DNA of 64,000 nt from contig NW_024037076.1 in the NCBI RefSeq assembly GCF_015706575.1, forward strand, positions 2,356,001 to 2,420,000. The letters run 5' to 3'. The notes beneath the pieces are model-generated. The model made no database searches. It had not been told where the DNA came from and was given only the letters and a program-made list of their open reading frames with translations. This document shows, piece after piece, positions 9,831-22,784 of this stretch (positions are counted from its first letter, which is position 1; each line of letters starts with the position of its first letter). The translations under genes were made by a program, and so were the position numbers. This stretch comes from Patiria miniata. Lineage: Eukaryota > Echinodermata > Asteroidea > Valvatida > Asterinidae.

Positions 9831-11925
9831 ACTAATATACTGCCCTCGGACCAGCTTTTACCTAGTCTTGTTGGATCATTGTATGTATCACTGCCAAAAT
9901 ATATTTAAAACAAAGTCAATATTTTATTTCATAGAAAAATGTTATAAGAGCATCTGCGAACGTATTTTGTCAAAACAAGATATTTCTTTTCTGACGTCAT
10001 TAGAGCCAAATGACGGGATCACCGATAGACAACCAAAAACAAAATGAATGACGTCAATACTCCAGATTTGTGTGGAAGTGGGTGGTACAGCTTGCGAAGC
10101 AAATGAACATTGATCGTCACTTAGTTTTTTATGTCAAAGGCCGCAACTGAAATGGACCGAATTGACATACGCTTAATTGTCCGTAGCTAATGAACTATAC
10201 GCAAAATATGATATCCTGCAAGTTCTTTTTGCATACATGTACATGGTTTATACAATAAAACCCATGCTGGAATAACACTTAGTCAGTTCGAGGAAAACTT
10301 CGCACAAGTCTGATTTCAATATTATCGTCCGTTTACAAACCGTGAAACCGGCTACGATGTGTTAATTGGGTTAATTATTGATGCATCTTTAACCCAATTT
10401 TATGAAGCTGTAACAGACAAAAATTGCTAAGCCAACTTACGTGCTTAACAAGAAATTAGTTCGCTTTTAAATTGGGTTTTGCACTTCACCGACGTATATT
10501 TTTTTTATAAACTCTGTGTACTCAGTGTTGTCCGTGGACTTGCGATGAGAAAAATTCATAATCTTCCATAAAATTAGCTTGCTTGCATGCTGTTTGGATC
10601 AAATTTTCTTTAAAGTGCTCTCACCGTCTTTAATTGTCGAGTTTCACCCCGAAATATGAAGTTATTATTTTTTTGTATTTTGCTATTTATGTAGCAAATA
10701 ACAAATGTATTCACTGTTGCAAGAGATATTGAACGAAATTAAAGTGCATCTTTAAAGAGAGCTGAGCTACGTTCTTCTTTGATTTGAAAACAAAAATTAG
10801 CGAACAGTTTTAGAGCCAACGACAAGATCAACTTATTTGACAGGACAAAAATCTGGAATTGTTTGTCATCCATCATCTTTGCTCTAAATGAAATTTCCCT
10901 GGCGGAGTCTCCCTCGGTCACGGTTCTGAGAATTCTGGGGTATCAATTTTGCCGCCAATTTTCAATCAGAGAAAAAAAAACAGGGTACACTGAACACGAC
11001 GCTGAACTTTTGCCACTGCGTGCAGGAAAAACATTTAGACCGACGAACGAAGACTAGAGTTCGGTCAAGCTCTATGATTTGAGTTATGGCCTACCACCCA
11101 TGAAGTCCTCATTATTTCGCACAGCTTTTACAACAAAAATTGCTTAAAGGGAAACAAAACTTAAATTATGACCGGCCAGAGCGGCATGCAAGATGTGTTA
11201 TCACAGCTGCTAGGGCCAGGTCAAAACAAAGTTACGTTGTACAAAAAAAATAATGCCACAGTGAAAGTAATGAGCTATGCCGGTATTTAGTTGCGAGTTG
11301 CATTTTTTTAAGCGACTGGTTTAAGACGCACGTTTCAACTTGAACTGTTTTTGAACTGTGAGATTTGGTGTCAGACGAGCCAGTCGGGGTCGAGTAGTTT
11401 ATAGTTTAGTTGAGAAGGGAAAAAACTGGGTGGCATTTCGTCACAGGAAATTAACAGTTTAGGTTGATTTAGGTTGCTTGTCAGTATTTTGGGGGATTTG
11501 TTTGTTTGCTTTTTTATTTGGCTTTTTCGTTGTAGCGGACTGGGTGGATATAATTTTTTTTTTACACATTCAAATAATGTTGTCCCACAGATATCAATAA
11601 TAGAAATATGAAAATGAATAAAAGTGCTGCAAACTATAAATATATTAACTTATTACTACCCTATCCTATAATTAATAAAAAGAATAACAGTCATAATTTA
11701 TTGAAAGATTATCAGAGTGATATTCCATGAATTTTTTTCATGGTATTTTATGGCTTTATGTAAGAAATAAGCTGCAGAAAATTACGAGGAAAGAAAATCA
11801 GAAAGGGCTTTGTAAATTATCGAATACAGTAATTTACACAGACATCTACGATCTGCGCAATAAATATATACATGAACATGTACAATACAACTGTATCAAC
11901 AGTGCATGTGAATATAACGCAATGT
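9831..11925. other. Intergenic, no gene seen
   Basis: AT-rich sequence with no recognisable exon. TGACGTCA-type words occur near 9993 and 10049. Nothing else is supportable. Confidence 0.45.
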
Positions 11926-12105
11926 ACACATGTACATGTACATGTACATGTACATTGCACACTTTACATGTAAAATTGTATTAGATAGTACATGTACAAT
12001 GTACATGGTGTGTATATGACACTGTACATGTAACATTGTATTAGAAAGTACATGTACTGTACATGTACATGTACACTGTGTACATCTACGTGTACACGTA
12101 CTGTA
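11926..12105. repeat. Palindromic (TACATG)n microsatellite cluster
   Basis: Runs of TACATG and related words occur at about 11928-11955, 11988-12015 and 12048-12105. Because TACATGTA is its own complement the tract can fold on itself. The spacer between runs (TGTAAAATTGTATTAGATAG and TGTAACATTGTATTAGAAAG) is itself duplicated. Confidence 0.85.
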
Positions 12106-12689
12106 CGGATCCTTTTCAAAAGGAGCGCCAACAATGCATGGAGGCGGGGCTTCCCGTCATCTGATTAACCTTTGACCGATGACGCACCACGCTTGCCGCG
12201 CTGCACGATCACCGTGTACACATTTCGGCCAGAAAATATCCATTTCTTCCTCAACATTTCTACAAATTAGAACAAAATTGCATTTTCCTTGTACAAATTC
12301 TTATGTAGAATCTATTAATAAACTAAAATTAAATAATCCGAGTTACAAAATGAGGTAAAAATCAGCTTTTTAAATTGTCCAAAAACCATACTGTGATTGC
12401 AAAATGGCGGACGCGGATACAAATACCCCTTTCGCATTGTTAACGAGTAAGATCATACTTTTAGGGATCATTTCTATAGTATGTATCTCCTTTCGCAATC
12501 GTACACTTGTACGGTGCTTCGTCAACCACGATGACGAGGAACAGTGCTCCCCTCTGAGCGCGAAGCGGGTTTCGGGTGCTACCTTCGGGTTTCCTGCCCT
12601 TGACCATTGATGAACGTTCCTCCTCCCCTTAAGTGGGAGCAGGAGGAGGGGAACACATTCTGAGTGGTTGACTTTTTTTAAACAATCAA

Positions 12690-13315
12690 AAAGTAGATTA
12701 CAGCTTGAAATGAAAAGCTCAAGGTGCAAATTGATTAAGTTTACGGCAGCCCGGTTTTCCAGGATCGTTGTTTTTCGTGCATTTTGGTCGTTTCCAGAAA
12801 TTACTCTCCAAATCCAAACAGTTTCAAAACTAACCTCTAATGCTTTCAGCTCAGTGGACACTTTTCGACAAAATAGTGGAAAACCATGCAAAACCAACAC
12901 GGTTTCGTCAAAAGCACTCTATATTTCTATGAAAAGCTTAAGGTGCAAGTTGATTAATTTTAGGGCAGCCCTGTTTTCAGGATCGTTGTTTTTCGTGCAT
13001 GTTGGTAGTTTCCAAAAATTACTCTCAAAATCCAAACAGTTTCAAAACTAACCTCTAATGCTTTCAGCTCAGTGGACACTTTTCGACAAAATAGTGGAAA
13101 ACCATGCACAACCAACATGGTTTCTTCAAAAGCAATCTATATTTTCTAAAATCGACTGGTCGTTGAAATCACATTTCTTGATTCTTCTCAATGACAGCAA
13201 ACCATACGGAATAATTTCACGGGTTGTTTAGTACCAGTGCGATCTTTAATCCAAATAAGCATGTTCATAATTATAGTTAACATTTGGCATAAATGCAAAT
13301 GATCCAGTATGTCTT
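12690..13315 (+). mobile_element. Dispersed MITE family M1, copy a, with internal duplication
   Basis: A 219-bp segment beginning ATGAAAAGCT at 12710 is repeated starting at 12929, about 90% alike by eye. Its 3' part (TTTCACGGGTTGTTTAGTACC and onward) matches the ends of copies at 17461, 27438 (minus), 46819 and 51645. The open frames of 176 and 127 codons across this region are chance readings of the repeat and encode no known domain. Confidence 0.75.
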
Positions 13316-14234
13316 CAGAAGTTTCCACAGTATTTCATAGAAATTCATGCATTAGAAGTCTCGTTTGAAACACAAAAAAAAAGCATACAAAATAATGGAA
13401 CGTGGGTTTTTCTTTTTCCTCATCGGTGTCTGGCTATTATTAAGAATGTCTATCCAAGCAAAACTCGTAGATGTTCCACGCTAGAGGGATTATCGAGCCA
13501 CCGGGGATTGCCCAAGGCCCCTGCCGTGCAATGCGCCGCCGACCCCGGGCCAGCACCCTGAGCACACGCTCCTCCACCCCTGGCGTTAAGGCGGTATTCG
13601 CGGTATGCCTTTCGAGCCCCGGAAATAAATTAAACTCTACAACTTGTAAAAAGTTTTACACAAAAGATAAATTCGTAATTTATTTGTAAACCGGTTCCAA
13701 CTCGGCGAGGGTAAGAGGTATAAGTTGACTTCCCTGAAGAATGGTCCCGAATTCTTCAAGGGTGATTTATTTTGCGGTTTTCCCTTTCAATAACTTTTCC
13801 TAGCGTCAACAACGTCAAGTCTGGCATTAAACATGAATGATAGCAAATGACACCAGACATTGATAAAGACAAACCTATAAGAAAATTGCTTAAAGTGCAG
13901 GAATAAATAAGCGATGAAGAATTATTTGCTATAGGCCTACAGTTCAAAATGACAATTTGGGGATTTGCCTTGATCCCGATTCTTCTATTACTAAATACAC
14001 CAAACGGTTATTCCGTGACACGAATTTGACATAATAATCAACATGTTATTATTGTCTACCTACCTTTTTTGGGGTGGGGGTCTGGTTGGGAATCCTGAGG
14101 TTGCTCAAAAGTGAAACGATAGCTCGAAAGCCGAACAAAACCTTGAGAGAGAGAGGACAGTGGAAAGAAAACTAATATTCAAAAGAAAGCATTGACAGTG
14201 ACACAACCTAAAGCTTAGATAATTGATTAGGTCA
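13316..14234. other. Intergenic, no gene seen
   Basis: A short CpG-rich stretch at about 13480-13620 stands in AT-rich DNA. No exon or repeat family is recognised. Confidence 0.4.
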
Positions 14235-14310
14235 CTATCACAGCTATAGCCTAGTGATACTTTCTAGATCCTCGCCTTCCACCTCCGTGACTGGTTTCGA
14301 ATCCTGCACA
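14235..14310 (+). mobile_element. tRNA-derived SINE, family B, degraded copy
   Basis: The words TCCTCGCCTTCCACCTCC and GGTTTCGAATCC match the heads of the copies at 28886 (plus) and about 37070 (minus). The 5' part is diverged. The B-box-like GGTTTCGAATCC is the clearest landmark. Confidence 0.5.
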
Positions 14311-14399
14311 AGATTACATAAAATCTATAAATTAAAATTGAAAACATTTCAACAAAGGTGGCACTTGATGTTGGGAAGATCAAGAGAGATACATGTACA

Positions 14400-14905
14400 T
14401 GTATTCAGTAAAACACAGAAAATTAACAGAAGGAACCAGAGGAACCAGGGAATCTAAAGAGCCGAACAAACCAAAGGAACCGAAGAAAACAGATATAACG
14501 AAGGGACCAGAGGAACTGAAGGAGCCGGGAAAAACAGAGGAACACGAGGAACCAAGATCCAAGGGAGCCAAGGAACCTAGGATTGAAAGGAACCAAAAGA
14601 AAAGATGGAACCCAGGAACACGAGGAACCAAACGAACAGAGGAACCAAAGCGCACCTCAGGAACTGAAGGAACAAACCCAAGCATCAGAGGAACCAAAGA
14701 ATCGCACAAACCGAGGAAATCAAAGAAACCAAGGGGAGTGAATCAACTACTAAGAGAACTAAAGAACCAAAGGAAGCAAATGAACCAAAGTTTCTGAATT
14801 GAACCAGAGGAAGAAAGGAACCGAAGGAACTAGAAAAGCCAGAGAAAGAGCCAAAGGAACTGACTAAACCAAAGAAATCGGAGAAACCGAAGGAACTAAA
14901 GGAAG
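14400..14905 (+). repeat. Purine-rich low-complexity minisatellite (GGAACCAAA-like)
   Basis: About 500 bases built from irregular copies of GGAACCAAA/GGAACCGAA. Long open frames on both strands (for example a Lys/Glu/Pro-rich 134-codon plus-strand frame and Ser/Phe/Gly-rich minus-strand frames) are by-products of the repeat and should not be called as proteins. Confidence 0.85.
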
Positions 14906-16154
14906 GCCAGAGTGAACCGTAACAAGAAGGTAGAGGGGACGAGTTCAGACATCCAGGGAGCTGGAACCATGCTGACACGCCAGATCCTTCAACTGTAACA
15001 ACCTCATCTGTCAATTAGGCCCGGCCTAACGAGATAATGAGGCGATAATTGCGGTGCGATTACGGCGGTGGAGTACCGCAACAAGCCCGTCGTGTCCTGC
15101 CAAGGACAAGGCGTTGGCCCCCCACCGGTGAAGGACTCTGGGAGATGGTGACCCATCTGGGAACAACCTTGGAGATTTTGTCTGGTCAGCGGGGAGGACA
15201 GGGGTAACCTGATGGGGAACATCTGATCGCCAGACGGTACTGGGACACGCGGGGAATCCCTGGCTCGCGCACCTCGTTGAGCTTGGTCGTGTCAGGACAT
15301 AAACCGGCTTGTGCATTTTTCTTCTTCTTTATAATCATTCAAGTTAGGCTAAAGTAATACAACGAAGCTGAATGGCACATTTTGACGCTTGTCGTTTGCG
15401 GTTGAAAACCTACACAATGTTTTATATAGCTTTAAGGAAATCCAGCGGTTTGGAAACACGAGTATTCTCTACGTTTGATCATGTTCTATTGTGTTCAAAA
15501 ACTAATTTTAAAATGAATTTTGGAAAATTTGAAATTCACAAGAAATAATTTATTACAAAAGTGGTGTACAGAAAACGTTAATTTGCAACGAAGATTCAAT
15601 AATGACATCGGAAATATGGATATCGACACTTAAGCCATAAAAAGGCCACTCAAAGTTGTGGGTAACGTAGGAAATATTAACAGAAAGGAGACAGAAAGAA
15701 AATTATCTACAATTTCTTGTGAACGACGACAAATTGCAGCAAACAGGGAGCAAGTATACGCAGTTCTGTGTAGCAACACTGGGGATAAAATTACAAGAAC
15801 AACCAAGGCTTTGGAACAGACGAAGCGTGGACAATTTCTGTCTTATTTTGTGAATTTTTATGAATATAATACAGGCAGTGAGGCAGGTATTAGCAAAGAC
15901 ACACTTCAAAAGCTTTCGGGAAAGGTACATGTGCAGTAAGTTTGCAATAAAGCTGGCAAAATTCAGCCCGAGGGGACAGACAAATGGTCATCACCGGTCA
16001 ACGAAGTGTGGACCATCTTCGCCGACGGGGGCCTACCGTGAATCGGAGCTAGTTAGCCCCGGGGTACAAAGGTCTTGCTCGGTCACCGGAAAAAAAGGAC
16101 CGTAACATGGGCAACCCCTCCCACGACGCATGCACACATGGTACCGTGAGCATT
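14906..16154. other. Intergenic, no gene seen; GC-rich block at 15010-15300
   Basis: The GC-rich block has no recognisable protein on either strand and could be a regulatory element or old repeat. A second GC-rich patch at about 15970-16130 is similar. The frame at 15658-15939 has no known domain. Confidence 0.4.
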
Positions 16155-16290
16155 TTTTTCTTCTGCAGCCAAGTAAAGCCACTTACCATAATACGCATGC
16201 GTGAAGCGTATCACTTCATTGAAATAATATATCACGTGATTTGAGATGACTTTGTTATACGGTTAGTGCTGGTATTTGTGTATAAACTTT
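16155..16290 (+). repeat. Dispersed repeat with ACGCATGCG core, copy 1
   Basis: The segment TTCTTCTGCA..CACTTACCATAATACGCATGCG, then ATCACGTGATTTGAGAT, recurs twice in tandem at 25236-25500. The centre resembles an NRF1 site (GCGCATGCGC) and is followed by an E-box CACGTG. Confidence 0.7.
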
Positions 16291-17460
16291 TGGACGCCGA
16301 ATATCGAATCCAAGCAACCTAATTTTCCTTAATTTCACCAAAAAATATGATTTTCTTTCCTTGATCGAGATTGATCAAAATGATTTTCACCTTTTACTCA
16401 CATTCATGGCGCTGAAGGAATTTTTAGGAGGACGTAAAATCCAAGAACCATTCCGTTACCAATTGACGCGTGCGCATTGTGGTCAGTGGCTATATACTTG
16501 TACTTGGTTGCAGGAAAAAAAGTAGCTACGTAGCGGGTCGAGGCTAGTTCGGGACGGGGTGGTGTTCGGTGGGGTTCTTGAGGGGTGTGTGCCCTCGGTC
16601 GTGTCCTAAGGGTGCTTCCTGTGAACGTGGGAAGACGATGTGTTTCAGGGTTCCCGAGAGGGCAAGGTTTGGGTATCTGTTGTCGATTCATGGTTGTCTC
16701 CAACACTGTTAAACAGGGCATCGTTTTATTTACCGTTAATAACACACACACACACAAATCGCATAGAGAAGACTTGTACATTGTACATTATCGGCCAAAT
16801 GTGGCAAAAAGTTTGAGGTCGGCAACTTTTGCCGCCCAAAAATCAAAGTAAGTCGGGTTACCGAAAATACACAATTTTGTTTTCGGGCCTTAGAAGACAA
16901 GCACTGCCTGTTAATTTTGCCTCACAGTTTTTGTAGTTTATTGTTAAAATAAATGCTACACTGTGGCAGTTATATTAACACTATTATGATTTGTATCATA
17001 ATAATCACTATTCTGATATAAATACCAAGGCAGAATACAGGAAACACCGCCGGTGTTATTTTAACACTCCGGTGATGGTGTTATTTTAACACTCTGGTTT
17101 TTCGCAATTTGGAAAAACAAACTAGGTGGAAAGATCCAATCTCAGAAGTTGAGGAAAGGAAGTCAGTGGAATGTTTGGGGTAAAACAAGGTTGTGAAATC
17201 AGGGCATAGGTTACTCTGTATACCGGTCAATGTTGTTTTCAGAAATGAAAAATGTTGACTTAAGATTTCTGGTGTTAGGACCGGCATTACTCTTCAGGGC
17301 AGTAGCGTGGGCGCGTGTTGTTCGGGCAGGGGGGGGGGGGGGGTGTTGACCAGCGCGTGTCGGGCATTAGCATATTTTCATAGAGTACATATTTTGATAA
17401 TTCTGCAACTGTATGCTCCAAATAGCACATGAGTCACACAAAGGCATGTAGGATCATACT

Positions 17461-17816
17461 ATTCATGCAATTCGATCATTTCCAATAATACTTGAAATCC
17501 AAAGAAGAATGTTCAAAACCTATTGAAGTTTGAACTCAGCCGACAACATTCGAGAAAACAGTGAAAGCCCTGCTCAACCTTTTGCTATAACGAAACACGA
17601 TTTCGTCAATAGCACTAGTATTTCCTCAAATCGGTCTGTCTTTCTACATCCTTGATTTCATCAAAATGACAACAAACCCGACGCAATAATTTCACGGGGT
17701 GTTTAGTACCAGTATGACCTTTAATCCAAGTAAGGGTTTTGATAATAATTCGGTAGATTACTTCTGGGAACAATGCAAAATATTAATGATTCTATATGCC
17801 TTTAACTGCCAAGTTC
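17461..17816 (+). mobile_element. Dispersed MITE family M1, copy b
   Basis: It shares AATCCAAAGAAGAATGTTC near its start, then TTTCGTCAATAGCACT, AATAATTTCACGGGGTG and TTTAATCCAAGTAAG with the other copies, and ends TGCCTTTAA. It has no coding capacity. Confidence 0.75.
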
Positions 17817-19878
17817 AATGTCGACTAGCAACAACATGAATAGCGCCATCTTGCGTCCGAATATCATAACTAAATCATGGGGCCATAATAGCTCTATGGA
17901 ATTAATAGCTTTTGCCCCCTGATGCAAAAAGACACAAAATAATATAGAAAGAAGACGATCATGCGTCCTTGTAGAGTCAGAAAAGGGTAATATTGTCAGA
18001 GTAATTTTTGACTCTTAGTCTTAGCCTGACACTAAACATGTTTTGAATTTTATCGCACTTTTACTTCAAGGTATTTTAGTGTTTTATGAGGAGTCAGAAC
18101 AGAACGTTCTCGTTGTTTATTAAGACAAGTACAAATTTGAACCGTTTTTTTTAATAATGTAGTGAAGTATAGCTCTTCAACCATACATGGTGAAAAAAAT
18201 CTTTAAAAAAAGATCGCAAGAATAGTGTTATTATGCTAATTTGAATACAAGTCACCAAAATCGCTGTTGTCCACGTGTAAGTCTAGTATAGTGGTTTTTT
18301 TGTCTTCAAATCAAGCTCCGAGCTCAGTCAAGCGGATGGAATAAAGCCGTCCGTGGACAAACAGGTTTGGCACATGACATTTTTAACTACCTAATCTCAG
18401 AGACAAAATATGCATTTGCAATAACTTGTTCGTCACTCATGTTTAAAGGTAAAAATTCCTGTTAAAAGTGGGTTTCCTTCCTTTAGCACCACCCTGCATA
18501 GGACGGTGCATCACTGGACTCCACGTTTGAATGTCGCTTCGGCATCAATGTTTGGTGCATTAGGCACGGGAGGTTTTTCTAGCGTGAAATACACGGCGTC
18601 TTATATTTCGACCTTGCAAAGTTCGCCTAAAACACAAGACTGACAAGTTATATTGCACAGATATTCAATAACACGCATGATGGGGAAGACTCAAGCAAAT
18701 GCTCGTCAAAGCTGTAAATATATATATCCCTTTATGCGTTGCCCTGTGGGGAGTTAAAAAAAAAACCGGCAAGACGGGAAAAAAAATCAGGAAAAAATAT
18801 CATTCTGCTAATATATCCACACCTTTTCCCTCCTCTGCACAAAATCGTTACAGCTGCACCGCCTGCGGTCACACGGGCACTAAAATGTTTTCGGCGGCAC
18901 GCGCGGGCTGCTGCGGGCGGGAAGAAAAGCTCATCTCGCCCGGTGCGAGGAGCGCGAAGACGCGGTAAAAGTTTGACCACTCAACCGTCAGGTTTCCATC
19001 CAGAGTGAAAAAAAAATCACTCAAACTGCCGACTACTAACGGTTAAAAACCTGCCGATGTACTAGGAGCACACACGGTGGAAGTTCCACGCATGGCTGGA
19101 CGAGTCCAGATCGCTTGTTATTTTCCAATTTTGCCAGGATAATGCGTCAATTAGGATGACAAGAAAAGAAAAAAAAATGGCAGGATTTGTTATCACCGAA
19201 TATGAGCAGCGAGGCGTGCGGTGTGTGTGTGTGGCGTTAACGGGCAGTGATCTGGGCTCGTCAGGCCGTGAGAAATGAATTCAAATCATCGATGGCGATC
19301 ATGCAAGCAAGCAAGACCATTCCGGGGAGGACAAATCCATTTGCAATCCATTCCCACCACACCTCTAGTTTTTTTTCTTCTTCTTTTCTTCTTCATCTTC
19401 TTTCTTTTTACGAAGGAGGAAATTCTGAGTTGCGTGTAAATTGCGTGTCAGGGTTGAATTTTATAGCTTTCTTCGATTGATGCGGATTCTCCTTCCCACA
19501 CACTCCCTCAAAAAATGACAGAAAATGAGAAGATTTAAGTGAGAAAACTCCCTGATGCATGACTGAGTCTTGATTCGCCTTCAATATCCAAGATATTGAC
19601 GTGAAACACACAACTGCCACAACTAAAGATTAGAGCGAGAACACGCCTTGAGCATTTACACGATATGACTGGTAAATTAAAATCACAACAATTTAAAGCC
19701 ACGAAATTCGGTGCAAGGTTTCTGCTGTGTATTAAAGATAAATTGTTGTACAGATGAGGAATCTTAAGAATTTTCGACTTGTAGGCCTATAGACGTTATG
19801 CATGGGTCACATCAGCTCGTGACAGACTTTACTTATTACAGTAAGAGTAAAGGTTATAGAATTTAAAGGGCAAAAAAA
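17817..19878. other. Intergenic, no gene seen; GC-rich block at 18830-18975
   Basis: The GC-rich, CpG-rich block gives overlapping frames on several strands, a sign of base composition rather than coding. A pyrimidine tract lies at about 19368-19410. The rest is AT-rich with nothing recognised. Confidence 0.4.
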
Positions 19879-20537
19879 CGTCACCGTTTTCACGAAGAGC
19901 CACATATCTCCAAAATTACAATTTTTTTCGATTTTGATTTTTTTCGATATTTCGCATTAAAACAATGTACTTAACCATTTTGACATGTTTCTGTAAGCAA
20001 AACATCATTAATTTCTAAGTTACATTAATGTTGCAAGGGGCAGAAATCTCGATAACTGCATTTTGCGTTTTCACGAAGAGCCACATACATTTTGGCCCTT
20101 TGAACGCGTACAAAACCCATTGCACGGAAATACGTAAAAGTAGGTCAAATGAGATTTGCGTTTTCACGAAGAGCCACATATCTTTGTTACATTTTCAGGC
20201 GCGCGCGCGTACTCACGCGCGCCTATGGAAATACACGTTGAACAGAAAGGGCCAATATGTCGGAAACGTGAATTTGCGTTTTCACAAAGAGCCACATATC
20301 TTTACTAATTAATTTCCACTAATTAACTGCTTTATTAAGTCTTATTACCGGGTTTATGTAAAACTTCAGCTCACGTAGAATCGTGTAATGGTTTTCTTGC
20401 TGCACAAAGTTGTTGCAAAGTAGTATTTCTTGCAGTTTTAAAATATGAGAAACTTCTTTTGTGATTATCTCGAAAACACTTTACTTCAAAATCAACATAA
20501 TATATATAGTATGTGGCTGTTCGTGAAAACGGTGACG
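19879..20537. mobile_element. Foldback/MITE element, 659 bp, 28-bp inverted ends
   Basis: The left end 19879-19906 and right end 20510-20537 are inverted copies, 27 of 28 bases matching, starting CGTCACCGTTTTCACGAA. The 22-base inner part of the left end recurs in direct orientation at 20066, 20159 and 20277 (one mismatch in the last). A short AAA is present outside both ends, possibly the target duplication. There is no transposase, so it would depend on one supplied elsewhere. Confidence 0.85.
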
Positions 20538-21184
20538 AAATATCCACAATTGTAAAAATAATACTTTTGAACGAGGTTTTGAATCAACGCTGCAATAAAA
20601 TCTCACATGCACACTGCATAATGAACTTTTTTTAAGTTCGGATGATACCGCTTCCGGAACAAAACAAAACTGCCTCAAGTTGAAGATGGACAGATAACCA
20701 AAGCAAAGGCGAAAACGAAAGACAGAAAAGAAATCCTCAGAATGATGAAAATATTAAAGCACAGCCGATCGGCTAGATAGATCCTCGCACAATATCACAA
20801 ACCTGAAATGGCCCTACAGCACAAACTGTGGTCAAATTAAAACGACGCCCACTGTAATATGACACTCTTAATTTGGCGAGGTTTATTATTATTATATTAT
20901 TTTTTCTTCTGATGGCGTGGACATGAACTGTATCGAGGTTTGAGGGGGATCAGCCAATTTGAGAAACGTTGATAACATCTCGATTCTCTGGTTCTCCGGG
21001 TATTGTTTTACTGCTCGCAACCGCTTGTGCCGCCCGGGGCGGCACAATCGCGTTTTATGAAAAACAGTCATTCCGGTGCACGTGTGTTATTATTATTCAC
21101 AAATATAAGTTTTACAATATTTATGCCAAGCTTTGAGACACTTGATTTTGTGTTGCTCTCTTATAGTGTTGTAGTCGAGTACAT
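20538..21184. other. Intergenic, no gene seen
   Basis: Mixed-composition sequence without recognisable exon or repeat. A short GC-rich island surrounds 21000-21050. Confidence 0.4.
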
Positions 21185-21725
21185 ATCATGATTACGAGTA
21201 CGAGTGTGAGTATTTAATACAAGTATGAGTGCTTTGTCATGAGTACAAGTACGAGTATCGAAACATGTACTCGAGTACGACTAGGAGAACGAGTGCGAGT
21301 ACTTTCCAGATGTAGAAATAGGAGCAAATTTCATCGTGTCACGTCCTTTCAAGGGCTTTTTGCTGCCAAACTAGGCATTACTATACAGAAGCCTCCCAAA
21401 CAGTACGGGTACGAGTACGAGTACGAGTATTTGCCACGAGTATGAGTACGACTACTTTGTCATTAGTGACGAGTATACGAGTACCAAAAATTGTACTCGA
21501 GTACGACTGCAAGTACGAGAACGAGTACTTTCAACAAGCAGGAGCAAATTTCAATGTGCCGCGTGTTTTCAGGGCTTTTGCCTCCTAAACAGTATAGAGA
21601 AAACTGATTCGTTTCAAGCATGTAGCTCTTAAAATGTTTTTAATTCTTTCGGGAGAACATTTGCAGGAGTACGAGTACGATACAAATATTTTCTTTTCTT
21701 GGGAGAACGAGTACGAGTAGGCCTA
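21185..21725. repeat. (GTACGA)n array in two larger tandem units
   Basis: Runs of ACGAGTACGAGTAC alternate with unique sequence. A larger unit (palindrome TGTACTCGAGTACGAC, then AGGAGCAAATTTCA and a CAGGGCTTTT-like stretch) occurs at about 21260-21400 and again at 21490-21610, roughly 230 bp apart. A remnant is at 21665-21725. Confidence 0.8.
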
Positions 21726-22784
21726 CTACAGCATTGGCCCCTACTGTCCCACAATGCACTGCACTGTATACCTTAACTACACATTTCCGGTAATGGCGGC
21801 TATATCTGTTAGCAGGTTTGTGAAAAAGTACACATTATGGGTAAGCCAGGAATAACGGCTTAACTTTATTTAGCCCACGATTTCTACTTATATAGTAAAT
21901 TTCCTCAGCAATGTTTTTGCTTACTTGCTTCATGAAATTAGGATTTTTCTTTATTCTCGTCTCCGTATTCTGTTTTCCTTTCGCGCTTCTCGGGTTTTGT
22001 AAATCCCCCTAAGCCATTGGGGCTAGGGTTCCTCATATTTCCATGCGGCTGGCTGGCTGGGCCGGTTTAGAACGCCCAAAACACCCCGGAGCTAGCTATC
22101 CAGCGCGCACGCGGACCGCGCGCACGCCGTGGAAAGTGAACACCTTGCCCCCTCTGAATCTTGCCCGCTTCTCGCTACCCTCGGGCTACCCGTTACCCCC
22201 CCCCCCCTCGCTTTTCACCGTACCGCAGCGAGTACAAATAGAGATCGCGGGGTTCATATCTACAGCTTACTCCGTGTGTCATCTGCTTTTGATGGAGCAC
22301 CGCTCCGGAAAAAAATGACTGTCAATTCAAAGAACGAAGTCTTTATAATAATATTTACCTACGAGGGACAAAATTAATGCGATGTCTCTTTTTTCCTTTT
22401 TAAATTTTTTTTTGGCTCTCGGTGCTTTTAATCAGTTTGAACATTTGTGGTCAGTTCTGAATTTCCTTGTCGGTATGCCACAATTTGTTTTAAAATACGG
22501 TTTTAATTCTTTTGAAATGATATATTTTCTGTTAAGTTGTGAGCAGAAGCTGCATGCAGACAACAAAATACCATACTATTTATGCTATCATTGTATGCGA
22601 ATGTGAACTTCGATTTGTATTACGATTGAGAGACTATTTCAAAAACAGTACTAAAGTCCGAGTCCGCAACACATCGCAAGTTCAGTCAAAAGTTAATAAC
22701 AAATTCCTACCCAAGTCCGGGCGCAAACAGGGGATGAACAATAATAACAAAGGGATGCCTTTGTCACAATTTATTTGAAAAGGT
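21726..22784. other. Intergenic, no gene seen; GC-rich block at 22035-22280
   Basis: The GC-rich block has a C run near 22199 and chance frames on the plus strand. No exon is recognised. Confidence 0.4.

Noticed and set aside
12370..12900. 176-codon minus-strand open frame, the longest in the window
   Set aside because: It overlaps a dispersed, internally duplicated MITE copy and has no recognisable domain; the opposite strand is also open over much of it.
14393..14797. 134-codon Lys/Glu/Pro-rich frame
   Set aside because: Produced by the GGAACCAAA low-complexity tract; both strands are open for the same reason.
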